From positions 443,963-507,962 of the forward strand of contig NZ_HG964405.1 of the NCBI RefSeq assembly GCF_000612805.1: 64,000 nt of DNA. Reading direction: 5' to 3'. The notes under the pieces are model-generated. The model ran no database searches. It saw only the letters and a program-made list of their open reading frames with translations, and was not told the origin of the DNA. The DNA comes from Bacillus ndiopicus. GTDB taxonomy: Bacteria > Bacillota > Bacilli > Bacillales_A > Planococcaceae. Below, piece by piece: positions 18,634 through 26,701 of the stretch. The translations under genes and the position numbers were made by a program. Position 1 is the first letter of the stretch. Each line of letters opens with the position of its first letter.

Positions 18634-19036
18634 TCGACATCAAGAAATTCGAGTAATCGCTGCATCTCTCAGATGTAGAGGAAAGTCCATGCTCACACGG
18701 CTCTGAGATGACCGTAGTGTTCGTGCTTACCGAAAAAATAAGGTAAGGCAAGCATTTGCTTGACGGCGAAAGGAATACCTAAGTCTTTATGATATGGTAG
18801 AAACTTTCTGAAGGTGCCACAGTGACGGAGCTTGCTTGGAAACATGCAAGGTGGAACGAGGTAAACCCCGCGAGTGAGAAACCCAAATTATGGTAGGGGC
18901 ACTCTCCAAAAGGAAATGAACCGATGGAGGGACAGGTGAATACCTGTAGATAGATGATTACTACCTGAGAGTACGAGGCTTTTAGCCGTTTGAGTACGCA
19001 GGAACAAAACATGGCTTACGGAATAGTATTGATGCA
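18634..19036 (+). ncRNA. rnpB: RNase P RNA, Bacillus (type B)
   Basis: The catalytic RNA that trims 5' leaders from tRNA precursors. Strongly conserved blocks are present in order: GAGTAATCGCTGC, GAGGAAAGTCCATGCTCACA, GAGATGACCGTAGTG, GTGCCACAGTGACG, GGTAAACCCCGCGAG, GAGAAACCCAAATTATGG, TAGATAGATGATTACTACC, GAGTACGAGGC and GAACAAAACATGGCTTAC. Terminal helix P1 can form between CATCAA near the 5' end and TTGATG near the 3' end. The exact ends are estimated from that helix and the promoter. Confidence 0.96.
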
Positions 19037-19139
19037 ATTTTTTAGATTTTTGCTGCCCTAATTTACGAGGCAGCGTAATATTTCAAATACTCTACATCAT
19101 GAGGCGTTCGGTTTAATTGCTGTACCTTTCGATGCAGAT

Positions 19140-19178
19140 GGAGCTGTCACAATTTTTGGTGGACGGCTCCTTTTCTTT
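19140..19178 (+). terminator. Terminator-like hairpin downstream of rnpB
   Basis: GGAGCTGTC pairs with GACGGCTCC (one G-U) and is followed by TTTTCTTT. A smaller hairpin (GCTGCC ... GGCAGC, about 19052-19075) lies closer to the RNA end. Either could end rnpB transcription. Confidence 0.55.
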
Positions 19179-19184
19179 GACAAC

Positions 19185-19248
19185 AATTACGCCTTGGCTA
19201 ACTCTAGTCCAGATTTTTTAGAGCTGAGAGGAAGTTAACCTAAAACCG
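19185..19248. repeat. Dispersed repeat, copy 2
   Basis: Shares the ordered blocks AATTACGCC, TAACTCTA, AGATTTTT and GGAAGTTAA-CTAAAA-CG with 18141-18195. It is followed directly by further repetitive sequence. Confidence 0.65.
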
Positions 19249-19331
19249 TCACATTCTGCGACAACGGTTAACTGACCTGCGTCATGCAGGCCTCCCTTCA
19301 AAAATCTGTGACATCCGCCGGGGCATTTATC

Positions 19332-19367
19332 TTGATTCAGTGAGTGTTTGTGCACCCGCTGAATCAG
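19332..19367. repeat. GATTCAG-type palindromic repeat, copy 1
   Basis: An imperfect inverted repeat built on GATTCAGTG and CGCTGAATC with a GTG/CAC extension. Partial copies are at 19489-19501 (CTGAATCAAGATA) and 53559-53592. The whole 19185-19505 stretch before the GGDEF-EAL gene is therefore repeat-derived. No coding sequence is supported in it. Confidence 0.65.
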
Positions 19368-19525
19368 AGAAAAACAAAATAGACATTCATCTCACTGCCT
19401 TTAGAGGTGGGAATTTTCTGTATTTGTTGTCTCGCTTTTGATGCAAAAGCAAATTGCTCCTGCGAATATACATCGCAGTAAAACACTACTGAATCAAGAT
19501 AAATATTATTAAGGGTGGAATAAAA

Positions 19526-21262
19526 ATGAGTAATAAAGACTTTACTCACAATAACATGAGTATTGAACATTCTTCCGCTTACGAAACTAGCTTAGTAAAA
19601 GTCATTTTTGAAAATGTAGAGGAAGGTATTATGGTTACAAACGAGAAAAAGCGTATTACCGCAGTAAACCCTACTTTTGAGTTTGTAACAGGCTATGCAA
19701 GCGGAGAAGTTATAGGGCAAACACCAGCAATTTTACAATCCGGCATGCATGATACTTTGTTTTATAAAAAAATGTGGGCAAAAATTGAAAAAGATGGCAT
19801 GTGGCAAGGGGAAATTTGGAATCGCCGCAAAACGGGTGATATTTATCCAGAATGGTTAATGGTTATCGCTGTTAAAGATGAAAATAATGATATTGTTAAC
19901 TATTGCGGTATTTTTACAGATTTGTCTGAACGCAAAAGTGTTGAAAGTGAATTGAAAAAGCGTACGCTGACAGACTTATTAACAAAAGCAAACAATCGCT
20001 TTGCTTACTTAGAGAGAATGAAGGCGTTGCTTTTAACAAGCTCTGCTGCAACTACACCGATGCGACATGCCGTATATTTTTTAGATATTGATCGATTTAA
20101 GCAAGTAAATGAAGTGTTTGGTCATGTAGTTGGTGATAAGCTGCTAATTGCAGCAGCAAAACGTATTCGAAAACTATTAAAGAATAAAGATATTTTAGCA
20201 CGCTATGGAGATGATGAGTTTGCAATTACGTTAACAAACATTGTACATCCTCGCGAGGCTGCAAAATTTGCTCAGCAAGTAATACATGTCATGGAGCAAC
20301 CTTTTATAATAGATAATCAAGAAATTTTTGTTTCTGCAAGTATTGGGATTAGTTTATATCCGTTAGACGGAACAACAACGGATGAATTAGTGCAGCGCGC
20401 AGATAAGGCAATGTACTTTTCTAGACAAACGGGTCCAGGCAATTTTGCCTTTTTTATAGATGATTTAGAAATTGATGCGAAGCGTGTTTCATTATTAGAT
20501 ACAGAGCTGCGTAGAGCGATAGAGAACAATGATTTTCAATTATATTTTCAACCTAAAATATCTTTAAAAACAAAGCAAGTAATTGGGGTAGAAGCATTAG
20601 TACGCTGGACAAATGAAAAGCTTGGCCAAGTATCGCCGGGTGAATTTATTCCGTATTCAGAAGAAACAGGTTTAATAATCCCATTAAGTGAAATGATTAT
20701 AGAAATGGCATGTGATACTGTCCATGTCTTACAGGCTAACGGCTATGCAAATGTGCCAATTGCTTTAAACATATCAAGCATCCATTTCCAACAACCAAAT
20801 TTCTTAGAAACAATCCAAAGAATATTGGAAAAAAATAATACTTCAGCGCATAATTTTGAAATCGAGGTAACGGAGCGAACGGTGTTAGATAACTCCTTGG
20901 AGGCAATCACTAAATTTGATCGTTTAAAGCAGCTAGGTTTTACGCTTTCTATCGATGATTTCGGCACAGGATATTCGTCGTTAAGCTATTTAATACGCTT
21001 TCCATTTGATGTGTTAAAAATAGATCGCAGCTTTGTGCAACATATATGCTCATCAGAGGAAAAGCAAGGTGTTGTCGATGCAATTATTCAAATGGCACAT
21101 CGCTTAAAGATGCAAGTTGTAGCAGAAGGCGTTGAAAGTACACAGCAAGTAGAATTATTACAAGAAATCGACTGTGATTTCGCACAGGGCTTCCATTATG
21201 GCAAGCCGATGCCATTAGGTGAATTGCTACAGTTTTTAGCCTATTGGGAGCATATACAGTGA
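19526..21262 (+). CDS. PAS-GGDEF-EAL cyclic-di-GMP signalling protein
   Basis: 578 residues without a membrane segment, so probably a cytosolic sensor. The PAS domain (about 25-135) has NPTFEFVTGYASGEVIG and the PAC-type ending ENNDIVNYCGIFTDLSERK. The GGDEF domain (about 145-310) has YFLDIDRFK and a signature reading R-Y-G-D-D-E-F (226-232), so the second glycine of GGDEF is aspartate. Diguanylate cyclase activity is therefore doubtful. The EAL domain (about 325-570) looks catalytic: E356-A-L, LNIS (N415), EVTE (447-450), IDDFGTGYSSL (476-486), LKID (K498) and AEGVE (533-537). The most likely role is a c-di-GMP phosphodiesterase with a regulatory GGDEF. RBS AAGGGTGG precedes the ATG. The gene stands between rnpB and ypsC, which I recall as close neighbours in Bacillus, suggesting an insertion. 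Confidence 0.92.
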   Translation: MSNKDFTHNNMSIEHSSAYETSLVKVIFENVEEGIMVTNEKKRITAVNPTFEFVTGYASGEVIGQTPAILQSGMHDTLFYKKMWAKIEKDGMWQGEIWNRRKTGDIYPEWLMVIAVKDENNDIVNYCGIFTDLSERKSVESELKKRTLTDLLTKANNRFAYLERMKALLLTSSAATTPMRHAVYFLDIDRFKQVNEVFGHVVGDKLLIAAAKRIRKLLKNKDILARYGDDEFAITLTNIVHPREAAKFAQQVIHVMEQPFIIDNQEIFVSASIGISLYPLDGTTTDELVQRADKAMYFSRQTGPGNFAFFIDDLEIDAKRVSLLDTELRRAIENNDFQLYFQPKISLKTKQVIGVEALVRWTNEKLGQVSPGEFIPYSEETGLIIPLSEMIIEMACDTVHVLQANGYANVPIALNISSIHFQQPNFLETIQRILEKNNTSAHNFEIEVTERTVLDNSLEAITKFDRLKQLGFTLSIDDFGTGYSSLSYLIRFPFDVLKIDRSFVQHICSSEEKQGVVDAIIQMAHRLKMQVVAEGVESTQQVELLQEIDCDFAQGFHYGKPMPLGELLQFLAYWEHIQ

Positions 21263-21275
21263 GGAAGGTAAAAGT

Positions 21276-22412
21276 ATGACAAAATTTCAATTAGTTGCAA
21301 CAGCAGCAATGGGCTTAGAAGCAATCGTTGCGCAGGAAGTACAAGATTTAGGATACGAAACGCGTGTTGATAATGGCAAAGTATATTTTGAAGGGGACGA
21401 GACAGCTATCGCGCGCTGTAATTTGTGGTTGCGTGTAGCAGACCGTGTAAAAATCGTGGTAGGCCAATTTCCAGCGCATACATTCGATCAATTATTTGAA
21501 TCGACTAAGGCGCTTGATTGGGAGCGTTATTTATCTGTAGACGCAGCATTTCCTGTGTCAGGAAAATCAGTAAAATCAAAGCTGTTTAGCGTACCAGATT
21601 GCCAAGCGATTGTTAAAAAGGCGATTGTTGAGCGAATGAAATCACATTATAAACGACTAGGATTTTTAGACGAATCAGGTGCTACATTTAAAATAGAAGT
21701 GTCCATTTTAAAGGATGTAGCAACATTAACAATTGATACATCAGGTGCAGGGCTTCATAAGCGTGGTTATCGCCAAGTACAAGGGGAAGCGCCATTAAAA
21801 GAAACATTAGCAGCAGCACTAGTTAAAATTTCAAAGTGGAATCCAAATCGCCCATTTGTTGATTTGTTCTGCGGCTCTGGCACAATTCCTTTAGAAGCAG
21901 CAATGATTGGCCAAAATATTGCACCAGGCTATAACCGTGAATTTATTTCAGAAGAATGGTCTTGGATGAAGGCGAAGATTTGGGATGAAGTACGTGACGA
22001 GGCTGAATCGCTTGCCAACTACGACCAACCATTACAAATTATCGGCTCTGATATTGACCACCGTATGGTAAGCATTGCACAGGAAAATGCTTTAGAGGCT
22101 GGTTTTGGTGAGCTTTTAACATTTAAACAAATGCAGGCAACAGACTTTACGACACGTTTAACAGATGGTGTTATTATTTCCAATCCACCATACGGTGAGC
22201 GTATTGGTGATAAAGAAGCAATTGAAGGTGTTGTAAAATCGCTAGGTGAAGTGATGAAAAATTACCCAACTTGGTCAGTTTATATGTTATCTTCAATGGA
22301 AAACTTTGAACAATGCTATGGTCGTCAAGCAACGAAAAAACGCAAGCTATTCAATGGTTTTATTCGTACAGACCTTTACCAATACTGGGGCCAAAAATCA
22401 AAGCGTGATTAA
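21276..22412 (+). CDS. ypsC: THUMP-domain class I rRNA methyltransferase, YpsC/RlmK-L type
   Basis: 378 residues. The N-terminal ferredoxin-like and THUMP RNA-binding region (about 1-165) is followed by a Rossmann methyltransferase with DLFCGSGTIPLEAAMIG (196-212) for S-adenosylmethionine binding and NPPYGERIGD (303-312), the catalytic N-P-P-Y motif of enzymes that methylate a base nitrogen. Relatives (the RlmK/L C-terminal and N-terminal parts) make m2G in 23S rRNA. The exact site for the Firmicute protein is not known to me. The start lies 13 bases after the GGDEF-EAL stop with a GAGGAAGG RBS, so the two may be co-transcribed. In Bacillus the gene follows rnpB, which supports the name. Confidence 0.9.
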   Translation: MTKFQLVATAAMGLEAIVAQEVQDLGYETRVDNGKVYFEGDETAIARCNLWLRVADRVKIVVGQFPAHTFDQLFESTKALDWERYLSVDAAFPVSGKSVKSKLFSVPDCQAIVKKAIVERMKSHYKRLGFLDESGATFKIEVSILKDVATLTIDTSGAGLHKRGYRQVQGEAPLKETLAAALVKISKWNPNRPFVDLFCGSGTIPLEAAMIGQNIAPGYNREFISEEWSWMKAKIWDEVRDEAESLANYDQPLQIIGSDIDHRMVSIAQENALEAGFGELLTFKQMQATDFTTRLTDGVIISNPPYGERIGDKEAIEGVVKSLGEVMKNYPTWSVYMLSSMENFEQCYGRQATKKRKLFNGFIRTDLYQYWGQKSKRD

Positions 22413-22520
22413 TGCGCTTTGTTTCAAATTTCATTTAAGCCCTTTATTTCAATGTTTTGAGATCTTCGGCAATAATGTGCAAGTTTTTTGAGATCACGTA
22501 ACGATTGATAAAATAGCTAA

Positions 22521-22567
22521 AGGGCTGTAGGAATATTGGATTTTCATCCAATATTCCTGGCAGCCCC
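22521..22567 (+). terminator. Terminator after ypsC
   Basis: AGGGCTG-TAGGAATATTGGAT pairs with ATCCAATATTCCTGG-CAGCCCCT around a 4-base loop. This is a long, stable stem. The T-run after it is weak (TTCATTG). Confidence 0.75.
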
Positions 22568-22607
22568 TTCATTGTCTACATACTTACATATTTAGAGGAG
22601 AATTTAT

Positions 22608-24515
22608 ATGAGACAATCATTACCGTTTGAATTATCTAAAGAAAAATCCTTCTTTGATTCGCTTGGCGATTGGATGGGAGACGTTTTATACGACGAGTTG
22701 CCGGAAAAAGGATTTGAATGTCGTGATGAACAAATTTTTATGGCATATCAAATTGAGCAAGCGTTAAAAGAGAAAAATGTCCTTTTTGCAGAGGCCGGTG
22801 TTGGTACAGGAAAAACAATTGCTTATTTATTACCTGCTGTTTCTTATGCACGTTATACAGGTAAGCCAGCATTAATTGCTTGTGCTGACGAAACATTAAT
22901 CGACCAGCTTGTGAAAGAGGGCGGTGATGTGCACAAACTACGCGACCATTTAGGCTTGAACATCGATGTTCGATTAGCGAAATCTCGTGATCAATATTTA
23001 TGTATCAAACGCTTTGAAGAGGCAGATAGACAGCTAGAGGCTGAGTGGATTGAAGAAATTGCCGATTCAATTCCAGATGGTGTATATGCCCATGGCTCAA
23101 TGATTGCATTACAGCCATATGGCGAACGCAGTGATTATCCAATGGTGAGCGATGATGAATGGCAAATGGTGAATTACAATGCACTTATGCAATGCGCAGT
23201 TTGTGATGTGCGCAACCGCTGCGGGCAAACATTACACCGAGCACATTATCGCAAATCAACAGATTTAATTATTTGTTCACAAGATTTTTTAATGGAACAT
23301 TTAGCAACGAAGGAATCACGTGAACGTGAAGGTCAGCTTCCTTTATTACCAGAAGTATCGATGATTGTACTTGATGAAGGGCATTTATTAGAATATGCTG
23401 CGCAAAAAGCGATGACATATAAAATACAGGCACATACGATTGTTGATTTATTAGAGCGCTTAATGGTCGATGGTGTTCGTGAGCGTACACTATACGCAAT
23501 GGAAAGATTACAGGATGACCATGAGCTATTTTTTGATCAGCTACGCGATGATTTAGTACCATCAGAGGAAGATCGTAAACGTATTGAAAAATCGGAACGC
23601 TTACTAGCACTTGGCAAGCGCCTAGTTGCAGATGTAGAGCAACTGTTAGAAGAATTCGTATTTGAATCAGAGCTTTATATGATTCCAGAATATGAACTTA
23701 ATATGGCAGAGGAATTTTTAGAGCATTATGCAGCATCTTTACGCATTTTTGTTGCACAAGGTGACGCAGTGGACTGGCTTGAGGAAACAGATGGTGAGGA
23801 AACGCTCGTTATTATGCCACGTTTAATTACTGAAGTGCTTGAAGAAACGCTATTTTCTAAAAAAACACCGATTGTCTTTTCTTCTGCAACATTATCAGTA
23901 AAAAAGGACTTCTCTTATATTGCATCAAGCTTAGGTATTAATAAATATCAATCATTTAGTGTGCCATCCCCGTTCGATTATGAGGATGTAATGAAAATCT
24001 ATGTGCACGAGCTAGAACAAAATGATAAAGTAACGAAGGTAGAAGAGCTCTTGCGTGATGGTGAGAAAACATTAATTTTATTCAAATCGAAGCAAGCGAT
24101 GAATGCCTTTAAATCGAAGCTTGGCATGATGGCTCGTTTGAAGATTGCCTTTGAAGGCGATCGTGAGCTTTCGGCAATTGTTCGCGATTTCCAAGAGGGT
24201 ACAGTGCAAACATTCTGCTCATACCATTTGTGGGAGGGTCTTGATTTACCAGAGGAAGCATTGACACGTGTCATTATTTTCGATTTACCATTCCCGCCAC
24301 ACGATCCATTATTTGATGCAAAACGTGCCTTTGCTACGGATGCTTTTGCAGAAGTAGAGCTACCATTTATGCTATTACGTCTACAACAAGGGATGGGGCG
24401 CCTAATCCGTACATCCAATGATTACGGCGATATTCATATTCTTGTAAATGAAAAAGAAAGCCAAATGCAAAAGCATTTTGAGGATATTTTAGCTGTTGAG
24501 CCGATTGTAGGCTAA
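22608..24515 (+). CDS. ypvA: DinG/XPD-family ATP-dependent helicase, YpvA-like
   Basis: 635 residues, a superfamily 2 5'-3' helicase of the XPD/DinG class. Walker A is AEAGVGTGKT (61-70), and Walker B is VLDEGH (254-259), with Gly in place of the usual Ala of the DEAH box. Four cysteines C132, C196, C199 and C205 are spaced like the iron-sulfur cluster ligands of XPD-type helicases. The C-terminal half carries TPIVFSSATLS, the ILFKSKQAM region, DLPFPPHDP and the motif VI segment LRLQQGMGRLIRT. It probably unwinds DNA during repair or at R-loops. A good RBS (GAGGAG) precedes the ATG. Position next to ypsC matches my memory of Bacillus ypvA, so the symbol is tentative. Confidence 0.87.
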   Translation: MRQSLPFELSKEKSFFDSLGDWMGDVLYDELPEKGFECRDEQIFMAYQIEQALKEKNVLFAEAGVGTGKTIAYLLPAVSYARYTGKPALIACADETLIDQLVKEGGDVHKLRDHLGLNIDVRLAKSRDQYLCIKRFEEADRQLEAEWIEEIADSIPDGVYAHGSMIALQPYGERSDYPMVSDDEWQMVNYNALMQCAVCDVRNRCGQTLHRAHYRKSTDLIICSQDFLMEHLATKESREREGQLPLLPEVSMIVLDEGHLLEYAAQKAMTYKIQAHTIVDLLERLMVDGVRERTLYAMERLQDDHELFFDQLRDDLVPSEEDRKRIEKSERLLALGKRLVADVEQLLEEFVFESELYMIPEYELNMAEEFLEHYAASLRIFVAQGDAVDWLEETDGEETLVIMPRLITEVLEETLFSKKTPIVFSSATLSVKKDFSYIASSLGINKYQSFSVPSPFDYEDVMKIYVHELEQNDKVTKVEELLRDGEKTLILFKSKQAMNAFKSKLGMMARLKIAFEGDRELSAIVRDFQEGTVQTFCSYHLWEGLDLPEEALTRVIIFDLPFPPHDPLFDAKRAFATDAFAEVELPFMLLRLQQGMGRLIRTSNDYGDIHILVNEKESQMQKHFEDILAVEPIVG

Positions 24516-24548
24516 AGTAGTGTGTTTTATTGGGGAAATTAAGAGGAA

Positions 24549-24665
24549 CGCAGATAAGTCGTGAGAAAACGCAGATAAATTCCAAAAAGCGCAGATAAGT
24601 CATGAGAAAACGCAGATAAATCTCAAAAAGCGCAGATAAGTTGTAAGAATCCGCAGATAACATAT
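24549..24665. repeat. 41-bp tandem repeat, about 2.9 units
   Basis: Units start at 24549, 24590 and 24631 with an exact 41-base period and few differences. Each unit holds two copies of CGCAGATAA, so six copies occur at 24549, 24570, 24590, 24611, 24631 and 24652, alternately 21 and 20 bases apart. The repeat lies between the helicase stop and a terminator hairpin. No protein is supported here. Confidence 0.9.
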
Positions 24666-24685
24666 AAATTGTGGTTAATAACTCG

Positions 24686-24727
24686 AAAATTAGCAGCTCC
24701 TTTCAAACTAAGGGGCTGCTAATTTTT
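24686..24727. terminator. Terminator downstream of the helicase gene and tandem repeat
   Basis: AAAATTAGCAGC-TCCTT pairs with AAGG-GGCTGCTAATTTTT. A and T runs on both sides make it usable in either direction. Confidence 0.85.
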
Positions 24728-24914
24728 ACTTAGAATCCTAACTAATAGTTTTTCTTACTATTTTATTTTGATTGTAGTAGATGCATATTAGACTGCAAAG
24801 TTATTTATACGAAATAATAGACTTATGAAAATGCAATTTTCAAGTAGGAAGTTGTTTGACGGCTATTTTGCTATTTCTTCAGCCATTCGTTACAATAAAA
24901 TAGGGGTGAGGACG

Positions 24915-25637
24915 ATGTATTTAAAAACGGTACGTTATTTACAGGAACAAGTACCTTCTAAACAAGAATACCCATTCAATATCTCTGCATTCCAGCATTT
25001 AGATGAGCTTCATTTACCAACAAATATTACATTTTTTGTTGGGGAAAACGGTTCGGGTAAATCGACATTGTTAGAGGCAATTGCTTATGAATGTGGCTTT
25101 CATACAGCGGGTGGCAGTCGCAATCATTTGTACGATGTGCATGAATCTCATTCTGCACTTGGAGAATACATACGATTAATTTGGTCGCGGAAAGTGACGC
25201 GCGGCTTTTTCCTGCGTGCCGAAACCTTTTACCAATTTGCTAGTCATCTTGATTTAATGTTTGACCCAGAAGGTAAGAAATATGACTCCTATGGTGGAAA
25301 ATCATTGCATCATCAATCACATGGTGAGTCCTTTTTGTCATTGTTTAAAAATGCTTTTGGGAATAAATCCATTTACTTACTGGATGAACCGGAGGCTGCG
25401 CTCTCTCCTACACGACAGCTTAGTTTAATGCGTATTATAAAAGAACTAGAACACGATGCACAATTTATTATTGCGACGCATTCACCGATTTTACTTGGTT
25501 ATCCAAATGCGACGATTTATGATTTTGATCAGCAAGTAAGCAAAGTACGATATGAAGAAACGTTGCATTATATTTTAACGAAACGCTTTTTAGATGCGAA
25601 AGATAAAGTTTTAGATGAGTTATTTTTAGATTTATAA
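24915..25637 (+). CDS. AAA/ABC-type ATPase (SMC-like ATP-binding fold), unknown partner
   Basis: 240 residues from the ATG at 24915, chosen because GGGGTGAGGA lies just before it. An earlier in-frame ATG at 24825 has no RBS. Walker A is GENGSGKST (about residues 46-54). A signature-like segment SHGESFLSLF, Walker B SIYLLDEPEAALS and the H-loop ATHSPILLGYP follow. This is the compact layout of predicted ATPases related to RecF/ABC proteins rather than of transporters, and no permease is adjacent. It could act in DNA metabolism or as part of a two-protein module with the next gene, which follows after 13 bases. No specific function can be assigned. Confidence 0.85.
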   Translation: MYLKTVRYLQEQVPSKQEYPFNISAFQHLDELHLPTNITFFVGENGSGKSTLLEAIAYECGFHTAGGSRNHLYDVHESHSALGEYIRLIWSRKVTRGFFLRAETFYQFASHLDLMFDPEGKKYDSYGGKSLHHQSHGESFLSLFKNAFGNKSIYLLDEPEAALSPTRQLSLMRIIKELEHDAQFIIATHSPILLGYPNATIYDFDQQVSKVRYEETLHYILTKRFLDAKDKVLDELFLDL

Positions 25638-25650
25638 AAGAGGTGAAACC

Positions 25651-26043
25651 ATGAATGCATACTTATACGAAATTCGAATTCATGAGCAGCAACAAGGTGA
25701 TAAAACAAGCTATAGCATTACTTTTCATGGCGAAAAAAGCTTGTTGGAAAAAATGATTGAGCTTGCTGCAAAAGATACAGCCTTTCTTGTTTATAAAGAA
25801 GCAACAAAATGGAAAAAACTTTTGTTTCGACAAGAGTATTTGTTCTCTATACAGGAAGTTCCTTCAAATGATAGTCTATATCCAGATTGGAACTTAGCCA
25901 AAGTGTTAAAGGGGCAGGAAGTTGTAGAAATACCGAAAAATATAAATACAGATAATACAGCAAAGATATTGCAAGAGGAATTAATGGGCTTTGCAGCAAA
26001 AACTGCATCGAGGCAAGGGAGCTTGTTTAGAGAGAAAAAATAG
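25651..26043 (+). CDS. Conserved-looking protein of unknown function
   Basis: 130 residues with no recognised domain. It is rich in charged residues and has an alpha/beta pattern (YLYEIRIHEQQ, TSYSITFHGEKSLLEKMIELAAKD, KWKKLLFRQEYLFSIQEV). There is no signal peptide or membrane segment. RBS AGAGGTG precedes the ATG. It follows the ATPase gene by 13 bases and precedes the LysE-type gene by 15, so it sits inside an apparent three-gene operon. A partner role for the ATPase is possible but unsupported by motifs. Confidence 0.75.
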   Translation: MNAYLYEIRIHEQQQGDKTSYSITFHGEKSLLEKMIELAAKDTAFLVYKEATKWKKLLFRQEYLFSIQEVPSNDSLYPDWNLAKVLKGQEVVEIPKNINTDNTAKILQEELMGFAAKTASRQGSLFREKK

Positions 26044-26058
26044 AATAGGGGAAAATGT

Positions 26059-26661
26059 GTGCAAGCGATAATTCATGGATTAATTTTAGCCTTTGGTCTT
26101 ATTTTGCCTTTAGGGGTACAAAATGTTTTCGTTTTCTCACAAGGAGCGATGCAGCCAACGAGATTACGAGCACTGCCAGCCGTATTAACAGCGGCACTAT
26201 GTGATACGTTGTTAATTTTACTTGCCGTGCTTGGTTTGTCAGTTATTGTTTATCAATTTGAATGGCTACGTCTCGGTTTAATTATTGGTGGTATTTTGTT
26301 TTTAATTTATATGGGGAAAGTACTTTGGACAACGAAGGTAGAAGCCACACAGCAAGGGGAGGCGCTGCCAGCAAAAAAGCAAATCTTGTTCGCTTTATCA
26401 GTTTCTCTACTAAACCCACACGCTATTTTAGATACAGTTGGTGTTATTGGAACGAGCGCATTAAATTATGTTGACACAGATAAAATGTTATTCACTGTTA
26501 CGTGTATTGTTGTGTCATGGCTATGGTTTATTAGCTTAATGTTCGCGGGTTCTATGTTGAAAAAAATAGATGCCTCAGGCAAAGTAATGTACATATTTAA
26601 TAAATGCTCGGCTGTTTTTATATGGGGTACAGCTCTTTATTTATTAATCGGTTTATTTTAA
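26059..26661 (+). CDS. LysE/ArgO-family amino acid exporter
   Basis: 200 residues with about six hydrophobic segments, the LysE-family size and topology. The N-terminus (IIHGLILAFGLILPLGVQNVFVFSQGA) has the family's G-x-x-x-P-L-G-V-QN start, and the middle has SVSLLNPHAILDT, close to the typical L-N-P-x-x-x-x-D segment. It is expected to export basic amino acids such as arginine or lysine across the cytoplasmic membrane. I chose the GTG at 26059, with AGGGG 8 bases before it. It is the third gene in the run from the AAA ATPase. A promoter and operator for the next gene lie just after its stop. Confidence 0.85.
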   Translation: MQAIIHGLILAFGLILPLGVQNVFVFSQGAMQPTRLRALPAVLTAALCDTLLILLAVLGLSVIVYQFEWLRLGLIIGGILFLIYMGKVLWTTKVEATQQGEALPAKKQILFALSVSLLNPHAILDTVGVIGTSALNYVDTDKMLFTVTCIVVSWLWFISLMFAGSMLKKIDASGKVMYIFNKCSAVFIWGTALYLLIGLF

Positions 26662-26663
26662 AT

Positions 26664-26686
26664 TATAATGTTAGATATTTATCTTA
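26664..26686 (+). promoter_or_regulatory. -10 box with operator-like palindrome before the ArsR-type gene
   Basis: TATAAT (26664-26669) is followed at once by TTAGATATTTATCTTA (26671-26686), an imperfect palindrome covering the expected start of transcription. A near copy lies at 27791-27806, upstream of the HIT gene. The pair suggests autoregulation by the ArsR-type protein. Confidence 0.55.
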
Positions 26687-26701
26687 TAAGGAGGTGGAAA
26701 C

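Noticed and set aside
18404-18751. Open reading frame of 115 codons on the minus strand over gpsB and rnpB
   Set aside because: It covers the 3' end of gpsB and the start of RNase P RNA. Both of those are strongly conserved, so the frame is chance.
18779-19012. Open reading frame of 77 codons on the minus strand
   Set aside because: It lies entirely within RNase P RNA on the opposite strand.
23999-24418. Open reading frame of 139 codons on the minus strand within the helicase gene
   Set aside because: It is antisense to conserved helicase motifs and has serine/arginine-rich low-complexity content typical of shadow frames.
24367-24663. Open reading frame of 98 codons on the minus strand across the helicase end and tandem repeat
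   Set aside because: It is made mostly of translation of the 41-bp repeat (repeated Leu-Arg-Phe-type residues), lacks an RBS and lies antisense to the helicase motif VI.
24549-24665. Possible CRISPR array
   Set aside because: Units are 41 bp and abut directly with no unique spacers. The two half-units are themselves repeated, and no cas gene is near.
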